Positions 46,238 to 58,525 of a stretch of DNA of 64,000 nucleotides are shown in pieces. Made by a program: the position numbers and the translations under genes. The DNA comes from Prostheceraeus crozeri (lineage: Eukaryota; Platyhelminthes; Polycladida; Euryleptidae). The stretch spans positions 1 to 64,000 of the forward strand of contig CAJQUW010012648.1 of assembly GCA_907163375.1 (NCBI GenBank), written 5' to 3'. The first letter of the stretch is position 1. Each line of letters opens with the position of its first letter. Under the pieces are notes generated by a model that was given only the letters and a program-made list of their open reading frames with translations, searched no databases and was not told the origin of the DNA.

Positions 46238-47785
46238 GGATAGATAATATTAATAATAATAATAGACGTATATTTGAAATAATGAAAATCGTCTAGTACA
46301 CAAATATGATACACACATTTAGGACAATATTCAAAAGTTATTTAATAGAGACTCAAGAAATCATTAAAATCAATTTTCAAATCACGAAGCTATTACAACA
46401 GAGCGTTGAAATTGGGAGTTGTATACGGAGCACATTTGTAAGAAGAAGGAAGATTCACGTCTTTTGGACCGTCGAGAGGGTAATAGAAACCTGCCAGTGG
46501 GAGACATAGGAGGCAAAAGCTTGTGCAGGATGTGAGTTTCTGACATGACATCACTGAGGAATCTCATAGATAGCGTTTCACGGCCTTGCTTCAAGGGTGG
46601 GAGACATGCTTCCTTGCAATGCTTGCCACATACATATTAGTCTGTGCACACGATTTTGAAATCGCTCAATTCTAATAGAATCGCAGTCAAACATGCTTAG
46701 TAGTAGAGGTGCACAATATTCGATGAGTGATCTGATTGACGAATAATATACACATAGCTTGTGGCCTCGACAGAAAACGTCTTATAACTCTCATAGCATA
46801 TAAACGACGAGCTGCCACACAAATTAGATTATCAATATGATCAGTCCAAGTCCACTTCTCATTGAAAGTAACTCCAAGGATTGTCAGTTTTCTCACATTC
46901 GTGACGCCTTGAATTTTGATGATTTTGTTGATATTTTTCTTACTGAAGGTGATCGATTTACTCTTACTTGCGTTTAGAGGTAGTCTTACGGAACGTGACC
47001 AACATAGCATACGGTTATGGTGATACAAAATATTTTGTAGACTATCAGCAAAGTCACCACGTATAGGAAAGCACAGCGTTGTGTCATCAGCATATCGTGA
47101 AACAGTGCAGTTTTCGGGGTCACTTGTGAAGGAACCCGTTGCCACAGAGAAGAGATACGGCCCTAATACAGAGCCCTGGGGCACCCCCGAAGTGACAGCC
47201 ACTGGTAAGCTTGATTCAGTTCCTAAGCGGATGAATTGCGATCTTGAATTTAAATAGGAAGAAATCCACTTAATGAATCCATCTTCGAATGAACAGTTTA
47301 TTAATCTTTGAATAATGACATCATGTGGGATTTTATCGAAGGCTTTACTGTAATCGTAGGAAATCATAAAAGCACCTTTTGTTACATCATCATCATCCAT
47401 GTACCTTGTGATGGCATCTTGGATGGCAAGCAATGCGCTAAGTGTTGAGGAACCTGGACGGAAACCGAACTGCTGATCACTGAAATTACTTAACAATTTG
47501 GTCTTTGCAGAATCAAGCACAAAATATTCCAGTATTTTAGCGGGTGTTGGCAGTATACTGATCGGTCTGAGGCTTTCTACAGATGGATTAGAATTCTTTG
47601 GTACTGGCGCTACAGCGCATGTTTTCCAGTGAATTGGAACGTACCCACTCTTGATGGAAAGGTTAAACAAATGTGCCAAAATATCCGATATTATGGGCGC
47701 CGACACTTTGTATAACATGTTAGGAACATCGAAGGATGGTCGACTGCACGTGCTGCAACTGTTTCTGAATTCATGCATCATCCTC
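46238..47785 (-). mobile_element. 5'-truncated non-LTR retrotransposon (LINE)
   Basis: On the minus strand a reverse transcriptase is followed by a C-terminal segment and a 3' end of ATT repeats (46238-46266), the simple tail left by target-primed insertion. The endonuclease half is missing, and the protein similarity starts abruptly near 47780, so the copy is 5'-truncated. The exact clade (CR1/Jockey-like group) was not settled. Confidence 0.85.
46687..47781 (-). pseudogene. LINE reverse transcriptase (truncated)
   Basis: A 364-codon open stretch. Motifs in order: a LRPISILP block (about residue 70), QFGFRPGSST (about 105), YDYSKAFDKIPH with the first catalytic Asp (about 145), GVPQGSVLGP (about 200), YADD with the other catalytic Asp pair (about 232), and a LTILGVTF block (about 295). 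These are the non-LTR reverse transcriptase signatures. The frame shifts near 46750; an IEYCAPLL block continues in another frame, and a final piece with HILHKLLP and RRSKRRESSF lies at 46382-46594. The catalytic core looks intact, but the protein lacks its N-terminal endonuclease. Confidence 0.88.
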
Positions 47786-48480
47786 TCTCATAACTTGGAA
47801 TACCTAAATATTCAAAATGCCGATTTATGCTGGCTTTCAAAATGTTTTCCTCTGGTTTGCTTAAAATGATATATTAATCAACATAGAAATTTTAGAACTT
47901 CTAATGAATTTGTTATTCTTTTTCTTGTGATAAATTTCTAAATAACGATGTGATAAATATTTTGCAGTCGCTTCATAACGGCATCGTGACACGACATTTA
48001 TATGTTTTGATGCTTACATATATTAATGCTGACGCCTTATGAAAATAGGATACATGCTGCAGGGAAAGTTTTCATGTACGCAATTAATCAATTCTAAATC
48101 GAATTATTTTTATAGCAAGATGCAAAAATGCAATAAAGTGGATTTCAAGAGGACAACAGATTTTTAATAAAATTTCTGTGGTGCACGAAAATAAAGAAAT
48201 TAATCAAGAAATTGAAAGCATTAATTTTCATAACTTTTGTACATATTTTACATGGATCACGAATCTGATGTAATCTATTGCATTAATCATACAACTTTGA
48301 CGCAATATCCAAATTTTGAAAACTTCAGAAAAATTACAGATTTAAGAGCTATAAGAACAATGACATTGAGAACAAAATTTGCTAAAAACAGTAGACTTTT
48401 TCAAAGCACTGGATGTATTAGGAAATATTTAATATTTTAACAGATACTTGACATGTCATTATTTTGCAATGAGATTACAT
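47786..48480. other. intergenic, nothing recognised
   Basis: AT-rich; an open frame at 48237-48440 shows no motif. Confidence 0.4.
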
Positions 48481-48514
48481 TATTTTTGAAAGAAATAAGA
48501 GACAAAATTTTCCT

Positions 48515-48565
48515 AGCGTTTCGCTGATAGTCTATTGAGCATTCTCAAGGGTATGCATATAGAAA
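48515..48565 (-). mobile_element. possible Penelope-like terminal fragment
   Basis: The minus strand reads GAATGCTCAATAGACTATCAG then CGAAACGCTAGG, a pattern like known Penelope-like ends and like the GAAACG words in the other fragments. No coding part was found, and the extent is uncertain. Confidence 0.35.
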
Positions 48566-50868
48566 TTAACTACTGGATTACATACATGAACTGATTACAA
48601 AATTTGAAAATCATAGAGTGGAAACTAGGCTAAAGGGAATAAAGAAAATCCTACATTTGCATAGCCAACTTATACGTAAAAAGCAAGACATCTAGTAAAT
48701 TCATGGACTCCTAGATGTTCATGAACTGTTAGCTTTTCAAATTTTTCACAGAAAGTGCACAATTGGCGAATAACTGTCAATTTTAGTAATCACATACGCA
48801 CAGGTCAAAGAGGTCTATATATCTAGACCTCCTTGTACAGGTGCTGCTCAAACAAATTGAATAAATCTGTTCCCTGAAGCTAGATAAAACATCCAAGTTT
48901 GTGCACATTCCCATGATCGAAAGAAATCGAAGAGAGATCAAACATGGGCTACGGGAGATCATTTGTAATAGCTGTGCAAGCTATGTCGTGTTATGAAATA
49001 ACAGCATGAGCACTACAGCGCCATCTTTGAACAAAAGTCATTCCGCAAGAATAGAATATTTGATCAAACGTTCCACAAAAATAGAATATATGACAATTGG
49101 AGATCTATGGGAGCTGGTAGACGCTTGATTCTAAACCACTCCTCTCTCAATCCATTGCGGAGATTGACCAAGCAATCGCAGGCTAGGAAATGGTTTGTTA
49201 TTGTTCTTCGAGACTGACGGGTGGGGAAGGTGGGGCAGCTTGAACATGTTTTTGAACTTTTCTAGATGGTTTGGATGGACTAAGTCAAATGAACGAAAAT
49301 CAAACAACAAAATACGTAGATGGAGATTTTTATCGGCAAAAATTATAGTGCATATGTTTGATATAAAAAATACATGCCAATTTCTGAAAGAAAAATGTTC
49401 ATAGACCATCAGAGTTCTCAGATTAATAGCATTATTCATTGTAGAAGAGCCTTGGAAAGAGCATGAATGATACATGTATTGATATACAATATCACATTCA
49501 TCATTGTGATCATCAAAGCATCTCTGTAGACATATAACGCATTATGTATTGTGTAAAACACGAGTAGGCCTAGACAAAAACTAAGAAAGTTTCAAAAGCC
49601 AAAACAAGAAGCATTAATAACAATTCAATCTGTTTGACCGTCAAGGGAGGTTCCAGTGCACATGTATATTCAAACCCATATCATTTTGATTGAGATCACT
49701 GATAAACTTATCAATTAATTTTTATCAATGCTAATTCTTCGCCACGCTGCCCTGATGTTCTGCTATCGAAAAGAGCTACACCGCACAAAAAGGACTGCTC
49801 AAACATTTTAAAATAGTCAATTTGATAGCGTTGTTGGCCAATTTGTAGCAAAGTAAGTATATAAGGGTATATATGTATATATATTAAACATTTTGATTTG
49901 TAGCATAATCAGATGTCAAAACTCATAAATCAATTGTTCACTCAATAAAAGAAAATATGAGTATCGAAATGGGGCACTATGAAACATGTTCAAAGTGCCC
50001 CATCTTGGATGGTTCAATGTACCTCATCAAATACTAATTCTGTTGCTTTGTTCATGAGAAGCATGAATATTATTCTATTCCTGAGGAACACTGGTTTGGT
50101 TATTCTATTTTTGTGAAACGGGTATACTAGTTCACCATTCACTCTTTGGGAGAATATGTAACTACATCTCATCAAACAAGCTGAGAAAATAGTCTCAAGA
50201 CATTCTGCTATAATAATACATTGCTGATTTTTAGAGCTATATGTATCCAAAACGTCTGAGTGGATTGAAATCAGTTTATACAAGAGGTTTTGAAAATATT
50301 CTATTTTTGTGAACAGCACCTGTAATCTTTCCATCGATTTTCCTGCTCAAGCTAAACGATCCTTAACATTTGTTCAGCATTTGATTGCAAAAGTACAATG
50401 GCAATAATGAGAAATGTCGCAGTATAATGCTTCATCGCTTCCCCCCCACAATAGCAAGGACGTTTTGAGGAAATGGTAAAATAATCCATTGAAGGATTTT
50501 ATCCTGTACAGAGAGATCCAGAATGTGTTCTGTACGCTTTGTGGAATCCTAAGATGCAGTCATAAATAGCCATAGTGCTATTCTCTGTATTTTTCCGGAA
50601 GCTCCATCTTACTTATCCTTTAACAACTTACATTCACGATCGACGTCAGCAACAGCAACTGAGCTTCGTGAGCGTTCTGTCAATGAAATGAAAGCCAAAT
50701 GAGAAAGATTCCTAGAAATGAATAATGTGAGATCTTTGCAAGACATTGCCATGAAGTTGAAAGTAACCAACAAGTGCATACCATCTGGATTCACGAAAAT
50801 TTACAATGAATCAACTGTTCTGAGAACATGCCTTGCCTGTGCATTATAAATTTCAAAAAAGTGATGTG
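48566..50868. other. intergenic, nothing recognised
   Basis: No exon or repeat boundary recognised; a TATATA-rich stretch lies near 49858-49890. Confidence 0.45.
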
Positions 50869-51058
50869 AAGTCCAAGTTACAAATATATTCATAAAAATA
50901 TGTGCAAAATCCTCTCAATATACAGCATTTTGGGTATCAAAAATATAGTAATTCTCATCGTCTCTCACAGCCTCTTGAGAATGACTATGATTTTGATAGC
51001 CGAGATATATTGAGAAGAATTTGCAAATATTTTTATGAACATAATTGTAACTTGACTT
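50869..51058. repeat. 190-base hairpin with almost no loop
   Basis: The two halves (about 50869-50962 and 50965-51058) are reverse complements at about 80% identity, with the centre at TCTCATCGTCTCTCACAGCC. Each half contains TTCATAAAAATAT and CTCAATATA words. A transcript would fold into one long imperfect duplex. Most likely a hairpin MITE; too long for a normal animal pre-miRNA. Confidence 0.75.
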
Positions 51059-52549
51059 TTCCATCAATCTTTTGAAGTGAATCAACTGTTCAGCTGATGT
51101 AGGCTACAACGGTGTTTAGCTATAACATTGTTTAGCTGACAGGTCGAGTGGTGTCCTCAGGTATATTAGGAATACAAACATTTCCATGTGCAAATATTTA
51201 AGTTGATGTCATCGATGTCAAACTAGTTAATTGGTTAGCGTGGTTCTTTAAGAGATTCATGATGAGGAAAAAATCGCAAAATGTTAGATAATACAGCCAT
51301 CAACTATCAGACAAGTAAAATCTGCAAAAATGTTCTTGATTGGCAATGCTATTTCTGTACCTGGGAAATACAGGTGTAAATTATGTACATCGATAACTTG
51401 ATATTCCTTGCTCACTCAGCATCGTTATGAAAGCAGTCCAGTCAAAAGAGAGTTTGAAATTTGTAGACTGATCTAGAATTTATAAATTCAATTAAATACG
51501 TGTATAAGATACTGTGACAGCAATGAAGCACTTTGATTAAGTTGAAATTTAATTTTCTTTAATAATTTATTTCAAATTATTGATTTTTTTAATTAATTAA
51601 TTTCAATGAATTAATTTTTGAAACAAGTTTTTTAATTAAAAAATCATGTTCTCATTATAGTGGTTTCTGAAGACATTTGGTCGAAATTTCGATTACAAAA
51701 AGCAATGATGGAAGTTTAGATATCACATCAATCTTAGTATCAACTCTTGCGTGTTTTAGATTGAAGATGTCTTTCATTCCTCCCTGTCAATCAATTATCG
51801 GTCGCTGAGATGCAGACGCTTTTCAGTCTGCAATAAGTTGGTGCTATTGTTGAAATCATCGGTTCGAATAGTCAAAACATGGCCAAGGTTTCTAATTATT
51901 TGAAGATAGGAACAGTTGACATCTACTGAGATCGAGTGGACATCCTATGTCAGTGTAAGGTAATAACGCCGAATACAACTCTGAGAGAAGTTACAATAGA
52001 AGCGGGATGGCTGTGGTTTTTGATTGCTTAGGGGCAGATCCGAGCGAAGATAGCAATTTAGCATTATTTAGATCTCTACAAAATTTTCTATAAGAATCGT
52101 CAGCATGAAAACAAAAGGGAAGCAGACAGAATGACATTCGATACGCATAGACCGACCGAAGAGATGCTAAATCTTGTGAAAACGAATGTAGCTCGTTGAT
52201 GTGGCATATTTGGTCTCTGTGCATCATTAATTGCAGCTCAGGATTCTCGTTTCATGCCTATTAAAACAAGCCATGACGTTGACAACTCATTCAATAGATT
52301 TACATTTAAAACTTCATAAAACGATAGTATTTGAAAACAATTAAAACATCATGTTTTTTGCTCTTAAACATTTCAAAAAATGGTTTTGAGCCCTACCGCT
52401 TCCCTTATTGGCCTTTTGCTTCCAATACTTCCCTTATCAGACTCGAACTCTTAACTGCAGGATCATGAGGGAGATCATGGAACCCCTTTATTACGTATCA
52501 GGTTGTCTTCTGAGAAAAATAATTGAGAACAAAGCTCTATCATCATCAT
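51059..52549. other. intergenic, nothing recognised
   Basis: An AT-only-rich stretch with TTAATTAATT words at 51545-51650. No gene recognised. Confidence 0.45.
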
Positions 52550-53400
52550 TATTGGACTAATGTCCTGGTGGTAGTGGTGTCGACCCTAACCCCTAACTGC
52601 TATTGGGACCCTGTGTCCAGGAGGCCGTCAGGGGGTGGATGAACTCCGCACATTTGACGAGGGACAGCCCAGAGGTCCCACAGTGTGAGCGTTGTGTACA
52701 TGTGTATGTAAGAGAAGAGATGTTTGATATTGTGCGGCTATGATTTACAGAGGGAACAAGGAGGAGAAGAATGGACTGAGGGGTCAATATTGTGCCAGTA
52801 TTCTTTTAAGAAGGATACTTTGTTGGTGCGGAGTTGTGCCAGTGTTCTCCGTGTGCGTCTGTCGAGTGTTAGTTCTGATTTGTGAACTGTGGGAGGGGTT
52901 TACGTTAATGATTTTGTTGCCATGTCAGTATGTGCTGGGCATGTGCAGCATCGTGAATGTGTGTGTTTGCTTGAGCAGCTGCTTTGTTGTTACATTGGAT
53001 GGTTGTGTGATTGGGGGCGAGATGTACTTCCGTTTTGAAAATTTTTGGGTTTTGTTGTCTGAGAGGTGGTGGTTGTTATGTGAGGAGATTAAGGGGGTGG
53101 TGCTGACATCTGGCTTTGTTTCAATGTGCGTGTTTTGTGTGTAATGCGAGGTGTTCAGGAAAGGGTATGACATCTGTTTCATCGTGTAAGTGCTGTGTGT
53201 TTGTGTCGCGCGTGCATCCTGAGCGCCTTGTTCTGTATTGCTCGATGGTAATCACGATGGTCTCTTGTTGCTGTCACCAGGTTGGTGGAAGTGAGACAAG
53301 AAAGGATATTGAGTGTGTCTTGCATTTTCGCGGATGCTATTGACATGTGAAGAGTATCTAGGTTAACGCCCAGGATTCGGTTGTTGTTGAGGGTTATGAG
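52550..53400 (+). repeat. dispersed repeat D, copy 2
   Basis: Second copy of the G-rich repeat at 33650-34145, longer and diverged. It keeps GTGGTGTCGACC, GATGAACTCCGCACA, GGGACAG, TTTTGTTGCC and TGTTTGTGTCGCGCGTGCATC in the same order. On the opposite strand a PFLNTSHYTQ-type peptide recurs. Class unknown. Confidence 0.5.
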
Positions 53401-53489
53401 TCAGGTGTTGTCAATCGTTAGTGACTTATCCTAATTAATACTGTCATTATAAGCACTACCACACTGGCGAATTTGAGTTAGTAGATTGC

Positions 53490-53619
53490 TTGGAGCGCTG
53501 TGATACTTTTAGTTTCTGCTTCCCTTCCTGCTAACTTTTCATGATAGATCCACGGGGTTCGACCACACGACTAAATGATCAAAAGGCCAAGCACTTAACC
53601 TCTGTGCCACAGGGGTCGA
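53490..53619 (-). mobile_element. tRNA-derived SINE, family A (copy 5)
   Basis: Head CTGTGGCACAGAGGTTAAGTG, then a B-box word GGTCGAACCCC that is closer to the canonical B box than in the other copies, then AGCAGGAAGGGAAGC and ACTAAAAG. The 3' third is missing. Well diverged. Confidence 0.75.
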
Positions 53620-55054
53620 TAGCCGTATGAGAGCGACAATACTAATATTCACGAACCTCTTGACTGCGCCGACATTTGTTGTTGCTGAAATAGTTGCCTA
53701 CTGCTCAGTTGACACAGCATCGAACGGTCACACAGCCTAGAAAACTGATCTCAAAGGTGACATCAATTCTTGGATAGAGGCAGTCGGCGGTTATAAATTG
53801 CGTGTTCACATGAGTGACTCTAATTTGACATAACAGAAATTCCCGTTATCAGTGTTAACATGGGAATTTACACCATTATCGATACGAATACCATTTCCGC
53901 TAGCGATCTTCATTTCTAATGGTTTCCAATAGCGACGGAGACATGAACTCTCAACACACTGGACATAAAATTTGCATCAACGTCACAAACTCAATGAACT
54001 TCCAGTGTTCTTGAGAAAATATGAAGTGATCCGCTGATAAAGCATCATGAAAAGTGAAGAAAGCAACCTGATTGCTGCAGTAGCAAAATTAGGTTTGGAA
54101 CGAACTGAATTGCACTTCTACTGTAAACTGAGAAATTTGGAGAATTCACAAAATGCACATTTCACGAATGCGCTCGAAGTTAAAGGTAGACTCAACACTA
54201 AAACTACAGAATAACGAAATCGTTGTTTATAAATTCATGATAGCTATGAAGAAGAACAAGGCTAACAAGGTAAAGAAGGCAAGCTGAAGAAGACTGATTT
54301 TTGGACTTTATATTATCGCGAATCCACTCAACTGCAAGCAAAATACACTCACAACGAAAATGAAAACACACCGAAAACATTACGTACGGTACTTAAGTGG
54401 CTAAATATTTTCCAAAATATGAAACTCTCTTATATGGAGTCAAAACATGCCAACTGGATGGCTCAGGATTTCCGCAAACTGAGCAAAGCCTGAAATCGTC
54501 TAAAACAGACTTAACACGTTTCACTTGATCAGAAAAAACAGACAAAATCTACTTTTTGCCGAGAACTTCAATGTCTGACAGGAAGAGAATCCTGGTAGAA
54601 CTCGACAGACGCGAAGCCATAGGGTGTGCATCATTTATAAGGCTAAATTTTGTCATTCCCTGCTGAAACTCGTCGTGTCGACCCGACTACATGCTTATGT
54701 TCACTTCTTTATCTTTCCCGTTTTTGATGTTATTTGGCTGGACATCTCCAAACTTGCTTTTAAAATATCATAGCCCTGTCCATGGGAAATCAATGTAGTT
54801 TGTAAATCTGGATGAGAAAGGCGGTGCACAAATAACATGTAGGCCTATTAATAGAGGAAATATCTTATACGTCGAAATACTGATGAATCATCATTTACCA
54901 ACTGAAATGTAAATGTAACTAAATCTTTCATTACAACTTCTGCTGCTATTGTTAAGAAGTCTTCTCTCCAAGCATTTTCGGAAGTTATTTAGATGCAGCT
55001 GGAAACATCATCAGTCTTCAAAGAGACAAATTCCATATTTGCACACGAATGTCG
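53620..55054. other. intergenic, nothing recognised
   Basis: A 56-codon stretch from the ATG at about 54047 is open but unrecognised. No repeat boundary seen. Confidence 0.4.
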
Positions 55055-55255
55055 CGGCTCCGTAGCACAGTGGTTCAGTGATTAGCCTAGCGATCTTTTG
55101 GTCCAGGGCTCAAGTCGCGAGAGTGTCATTGGAAGTCGGCAGGAGGGCATCCGGAATAAAAGTGCCACAACGCTCCAGAAAAGTCTGACTATGTCAGCAC
55201 CGTCAGAGCCCTCAGAAAGGGAGAGAAGTACCGTTAAAGCATCATCTCATCATCT
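55055..55255 (+). mobile_element. tRNA-derived SINE, family A (copy 6)
   Basis: A full-length copy of about 200 bases: GGCTCCGTAGCACAGTGG, TTGGTCCAGG, GGAAGTCGGCAGGAGGGCAT, CACAACGCTCC, CTGACTATGTCAGCACCG and a 3' end of GTTAAAG then CATCATCT-type repeats. The tail shows the short CAT repeat best. Confidence 0.85.
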
Positions 55256-56076
55256 AGTCTAGACAGAAGTTGCTTTTAATTCCGTGATGGTATTGAGCAG
55301 CGGCCGAAGTTGATATCAATTTGAAATATCAATCAAATGATCGCCTACGATCAATTTCCATCCAATCATTCGTGTCCTTTTCCTTGCTCATATCAAGTAA
55401 TTGTTAATCGTACATTTTCACTGGAAATTTACGATGAACTAACAACTTCCAAAATTCGTTTACAGCTAATCTTTAGGAGAAATGCTAACAGCAATTTCCC
55501 ATCATTTCTATATTGAATCTCCGATTCCATAAAGCAGGCCATGAATATATAATCAGTGATGGGCTGAGGGAAAATTCCGACGCCTCAACGTCAACATTAA
55601 ACCCATGACAACTTGTCTCCCAAGTATTGCTCTTAAAATGGCGTTCTTCAACGACAAATTTTCATCAAACATTCACAAGACAAGTATCTATTTGCACACG
55701 CGCCGTCTTTCTGCCATAAATTTGAATCTCAAATAATTTATATCATTCAACTATATCGGAATTTCAAGAGCAGAGACAGACGTTTTATTGATAGGATTAG
55801 ATCGTTGGATCAGATAGTTTGGGCGATCAGTGTATGGATGGCGATTATGATGAATATTTCGACGAGACGAATGATAGTAATGTCATGTAGAAGTGAGCAG
55901 TTGATAAATATTGTGAATAGAACTTCAACCTTTCACAATACAGAATTATTGGACAGTGGCCAATGTGTTTTTTCATCAAAAGCATTCGATGAAAGTCTCT
56001 ACCACTTAAAAAACAACGTTTTTATGAATTTACGCATTTTGAATGAAGTGAATTTTCAAACAAACTTCACTTTTTG
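55256..56076. other. intergenic, nothing recognised
   Basis: No gene recognised; the open frame starting at 55805 has no motif and runs into repeat C. Confidence 0.4.
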
Positions 56077-56470
56077 CGGTGAGAATCCTTGGGTGATGAT
56101 TTTCTATAGACCCGAAGTTGTGATAACGCATCGCTCTTTGAGCTCATGTTTTATGCTCTTACAGAAATTAGAAAAATATGATGAATTTTCTTCCTCTGTC
56201 TGTGTGTATTATCTGTCATGAGAAAAATATTGTGAAAATGACTTATGGCCGATGGCTTATGGAGAATCGTGACGCGACTTGAGACCGATGGCTGATAGTT
56301 TCTAGTCCGGCAGCCAGAACAAGTTTCTGCAGGGAACGAGGCCGAAAATGAAACTTTCACAGAATGATGTGCACTCTGTGGACACTACGAATCTGCGAGT
56401 CTGCCGAGTTCTAGTGAGGTCCTCTTCTTGTCATACACGATCAAATAAAAACACATGTTAATTCAATGTG
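56077..56470 (+). repeat. dispersed repeat C, copy 2
   Basis: The uninterrupted counterpart of the pieces at 30498-30690 and 32270-32410. Order: GATGATTTTCTATAGA, GAGAAAAATATTGTG, AAAATGACTTATGGC, TAGTCCGGC, GCCGAAAATGA, CTACGAATCTGCGA. No coding capacity seen; class unknown. Confidence 0.6.
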
Positions 56471-56521
56471 ACCAATATTGCAGTTTTTGACAAAAATGAA
56501 ATTTTCTGACTTAAGAGTATA

Positions 56522-57855
56522 TACAGATTGTTTCATAAAAAAAGGATCACCCTTAAACATCGCCTTAACTTCAACTTTGTCTAACTCCGCCAAACTTGAA
56601 CGAACTTCTCTGAAATTTGGAAGATATGTCAGTTGTGCTTACTAATATCATTGTTGGAAATTTCAAGCATGAATGCTGAGTTGTTTTCCTGTTATAGATA
56701 AAAAAGTAGTAGATAATTTGATCTTCATTTAGCAATGTTACACAAAATCATACCTCACTCTTATAAAATTACATTTGTTTCCTTTGTTATGTAATATGTT
56801 GTTCTACAAGCCAAAAGCTATCAAGCAAAACAAAAATAAAGAAAATCGGTCAATCAGAGCCAGTATAGCACCATTATTCATCAACAATGATGTAACTGCT
56901 ACATGTGATTAACTGGACTTCATGTTCCATAGCTTCCTGACTTCGTTGCGGTGGTGTTGGCAGCACTCCTGATTGCTTTCAGCTAGAAATCTATCTCTTG
57001 CCGGTTGAAAACAATACAAAGCACAAATGAACAATAACGAGATCGCATTCACAAAAGGCAAAGTGTCAGCCTTGCTAGAACTAGGGTTATCTTTGCGAGC
57101 TACAAGCAAGCGACTAAATGTCCCTTACACAAATGTGCATCGATGGCATAATGATGATTTTCGACTCTGTCGTAAAGAGGGCTCTGGCCGTCCACGCAAA
57201 ACATCCAAACGTAGAGACCGCCTAATTTTGAGATTTGTTAAAGTTGATCCAAGTCTCTCGTTAACTGAGATGGCTGCACTACTCTCGTCTATTTCTAAGT
57301 CCACTATTCGTAGAAGACTTATTGAGTCGAATTTCAAGAGCTGTAAGAGGCCCTCTCAGATCGAATTATCAGATCAGCATACAAAAAGACGTCTCAGATG
57401 GGCAATGAGTCACTGTCACTGGCGAAATCATCATATGCAAGTCTCAATTAGGGCTTAGGACATTATCTTGGCCAGCTCGTTCTCCTGATCTGAATCCCAT
57501 AGAAAATGTATGGAGTATTCTAAAACGTAACGTTCGTCGTTCACTGCTACCTACAGATGGCGTATCCCAACTTACGTCACTGTTAAAAGGAGAGTGGAGA
57601 AAGTTAGATCAGTCAAAAATCAACGATATCATCGAATCAATGCCTAGACGAATTGGTAATGTCATTGACAATAAGGGTAGGGCCACAAAATATTAGCTTC
57701 TTAAGAACCGTTATTGTATCATAGCTTATCAGATTATATAAGGACATTTAAATATATTAGGGACATGAAATAACATGAAAAATGCTTTCTGTATCATACT
57801 TATGTTTTATTTAGTCAAATTTTAGGATGATCCACTTTTTATGAAACGGACTGTA
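56522..57855 (+). mobile_element. Tc1-like DNA transposon with internal deletion
   Basis: The element (56524-57853, 1330 bases) has TA at both flanks and about 30-base inverted ends (left CAGATTGTTTCATAAAA, right reverse complement CAGTCCGTTTCATAAAA, then GGATCA in both). It carries a transposase relic on the plus strand. The 5' leader between terminus and ATG is about 500 bases, longer than usual. Confidence 0.92.
57027..57696 (+). pseudogene. Tc1-like transposase, catalytic core deleted
   Basis: The first part (from the ATG at 57027 to about 57420) encodes the paired-like DNA-binding region: LLELGLSLRATSKRLNV, VHRW, a GSGRPRKTSKRRDR hook, then SKSTIRRRL and AMSHCHW. The second part (about 57455-57696, another frame) encodes WPARSPDLNPIENVW, which holds the last catalytic Glu of the DD34E triad, and ends at TAG. 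The stretch in between, with both catalytic Asp residues (about 130 residues), is missing. It cannot be active and at best is mobilised in trans. Confidence 0.9.
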
Positions 57856-58439
57856 GTTCAGAGTCAAAACTTTATGAATAAAGGTGTCATGAAAATAAAA
57901 ATTATCAGTAAAAGTAATGATCGCTACATCTCACCGAACTATTCTTCCCACGTTCGCAATCTAGTTCAAAGATCCGTTTGAGATTGTTATCTGCGAGTCT
58001 GAAAATGCGGAATGCGTTCGCGCTTCGCCAGTAGATGATGTCATCATAATTGTTAGCGAAGACCGCAGCTTCCAGATCAATAGGAACTTGAGATGGGCGA
58101 AAAACGTGAGTCTGAAGGAAAATGATGCGAAAAACGATCAGTGTCCTGTTAAGTCAACATGCAAGAGAAAGTTTCAATAAACATTTCATCTTAGCTATAT
58201 AAATGTTTATTTGTTGTCAGTGTTTTGAGATGGCTTCTGATGTGCGCGCATAAAAAAAACTTTTTCATATACAATAGGATTCACTTGCAAGATGACGCTA
58301 GCTTAAATGCAAATCAAACTGCACCGTTGAAAATCCACTAGAAACAAGCAAAATCACGAAAACATTTGTGCTACATTGATATCTTATCACTAGACGCCGA
58401 CTTCTTTGGAGGATATTTTTTAGGTTCCTAATTTAAGTG
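57856..58439. other. intergenic, nothing recognised
   Basis: No gene or repeat recognised. Confidence 0.45.
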
Positions 58440-58525
58440 GAATTATTCATTAATGTAAAGTTCATTAATGAAAACTGCCATGATGTACATTAATGTTTCA
58501 TTAATGAAACATTAATGTACCATTC
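58440..58525. repeat. CATTAATG palindromic cluster
   Basis: Six or so CATTAATG words, most followed or preceded by TTTC/GAAAC, including a nested palindrome ACATTAATGTTTCATTAATG with its mirror. The same words form the minisatellite and inverted block near 60.5-61.0 kb, so this may be the left side of one element about 2.5 kb long. Confidence 0.6.

Noticed and set aside
46238-46266. AAT-rich tract considered as a free microsatellite
   Set aside because: It sits exactly at the 3' end of the LINE relic and is better explained as the LINE tail.
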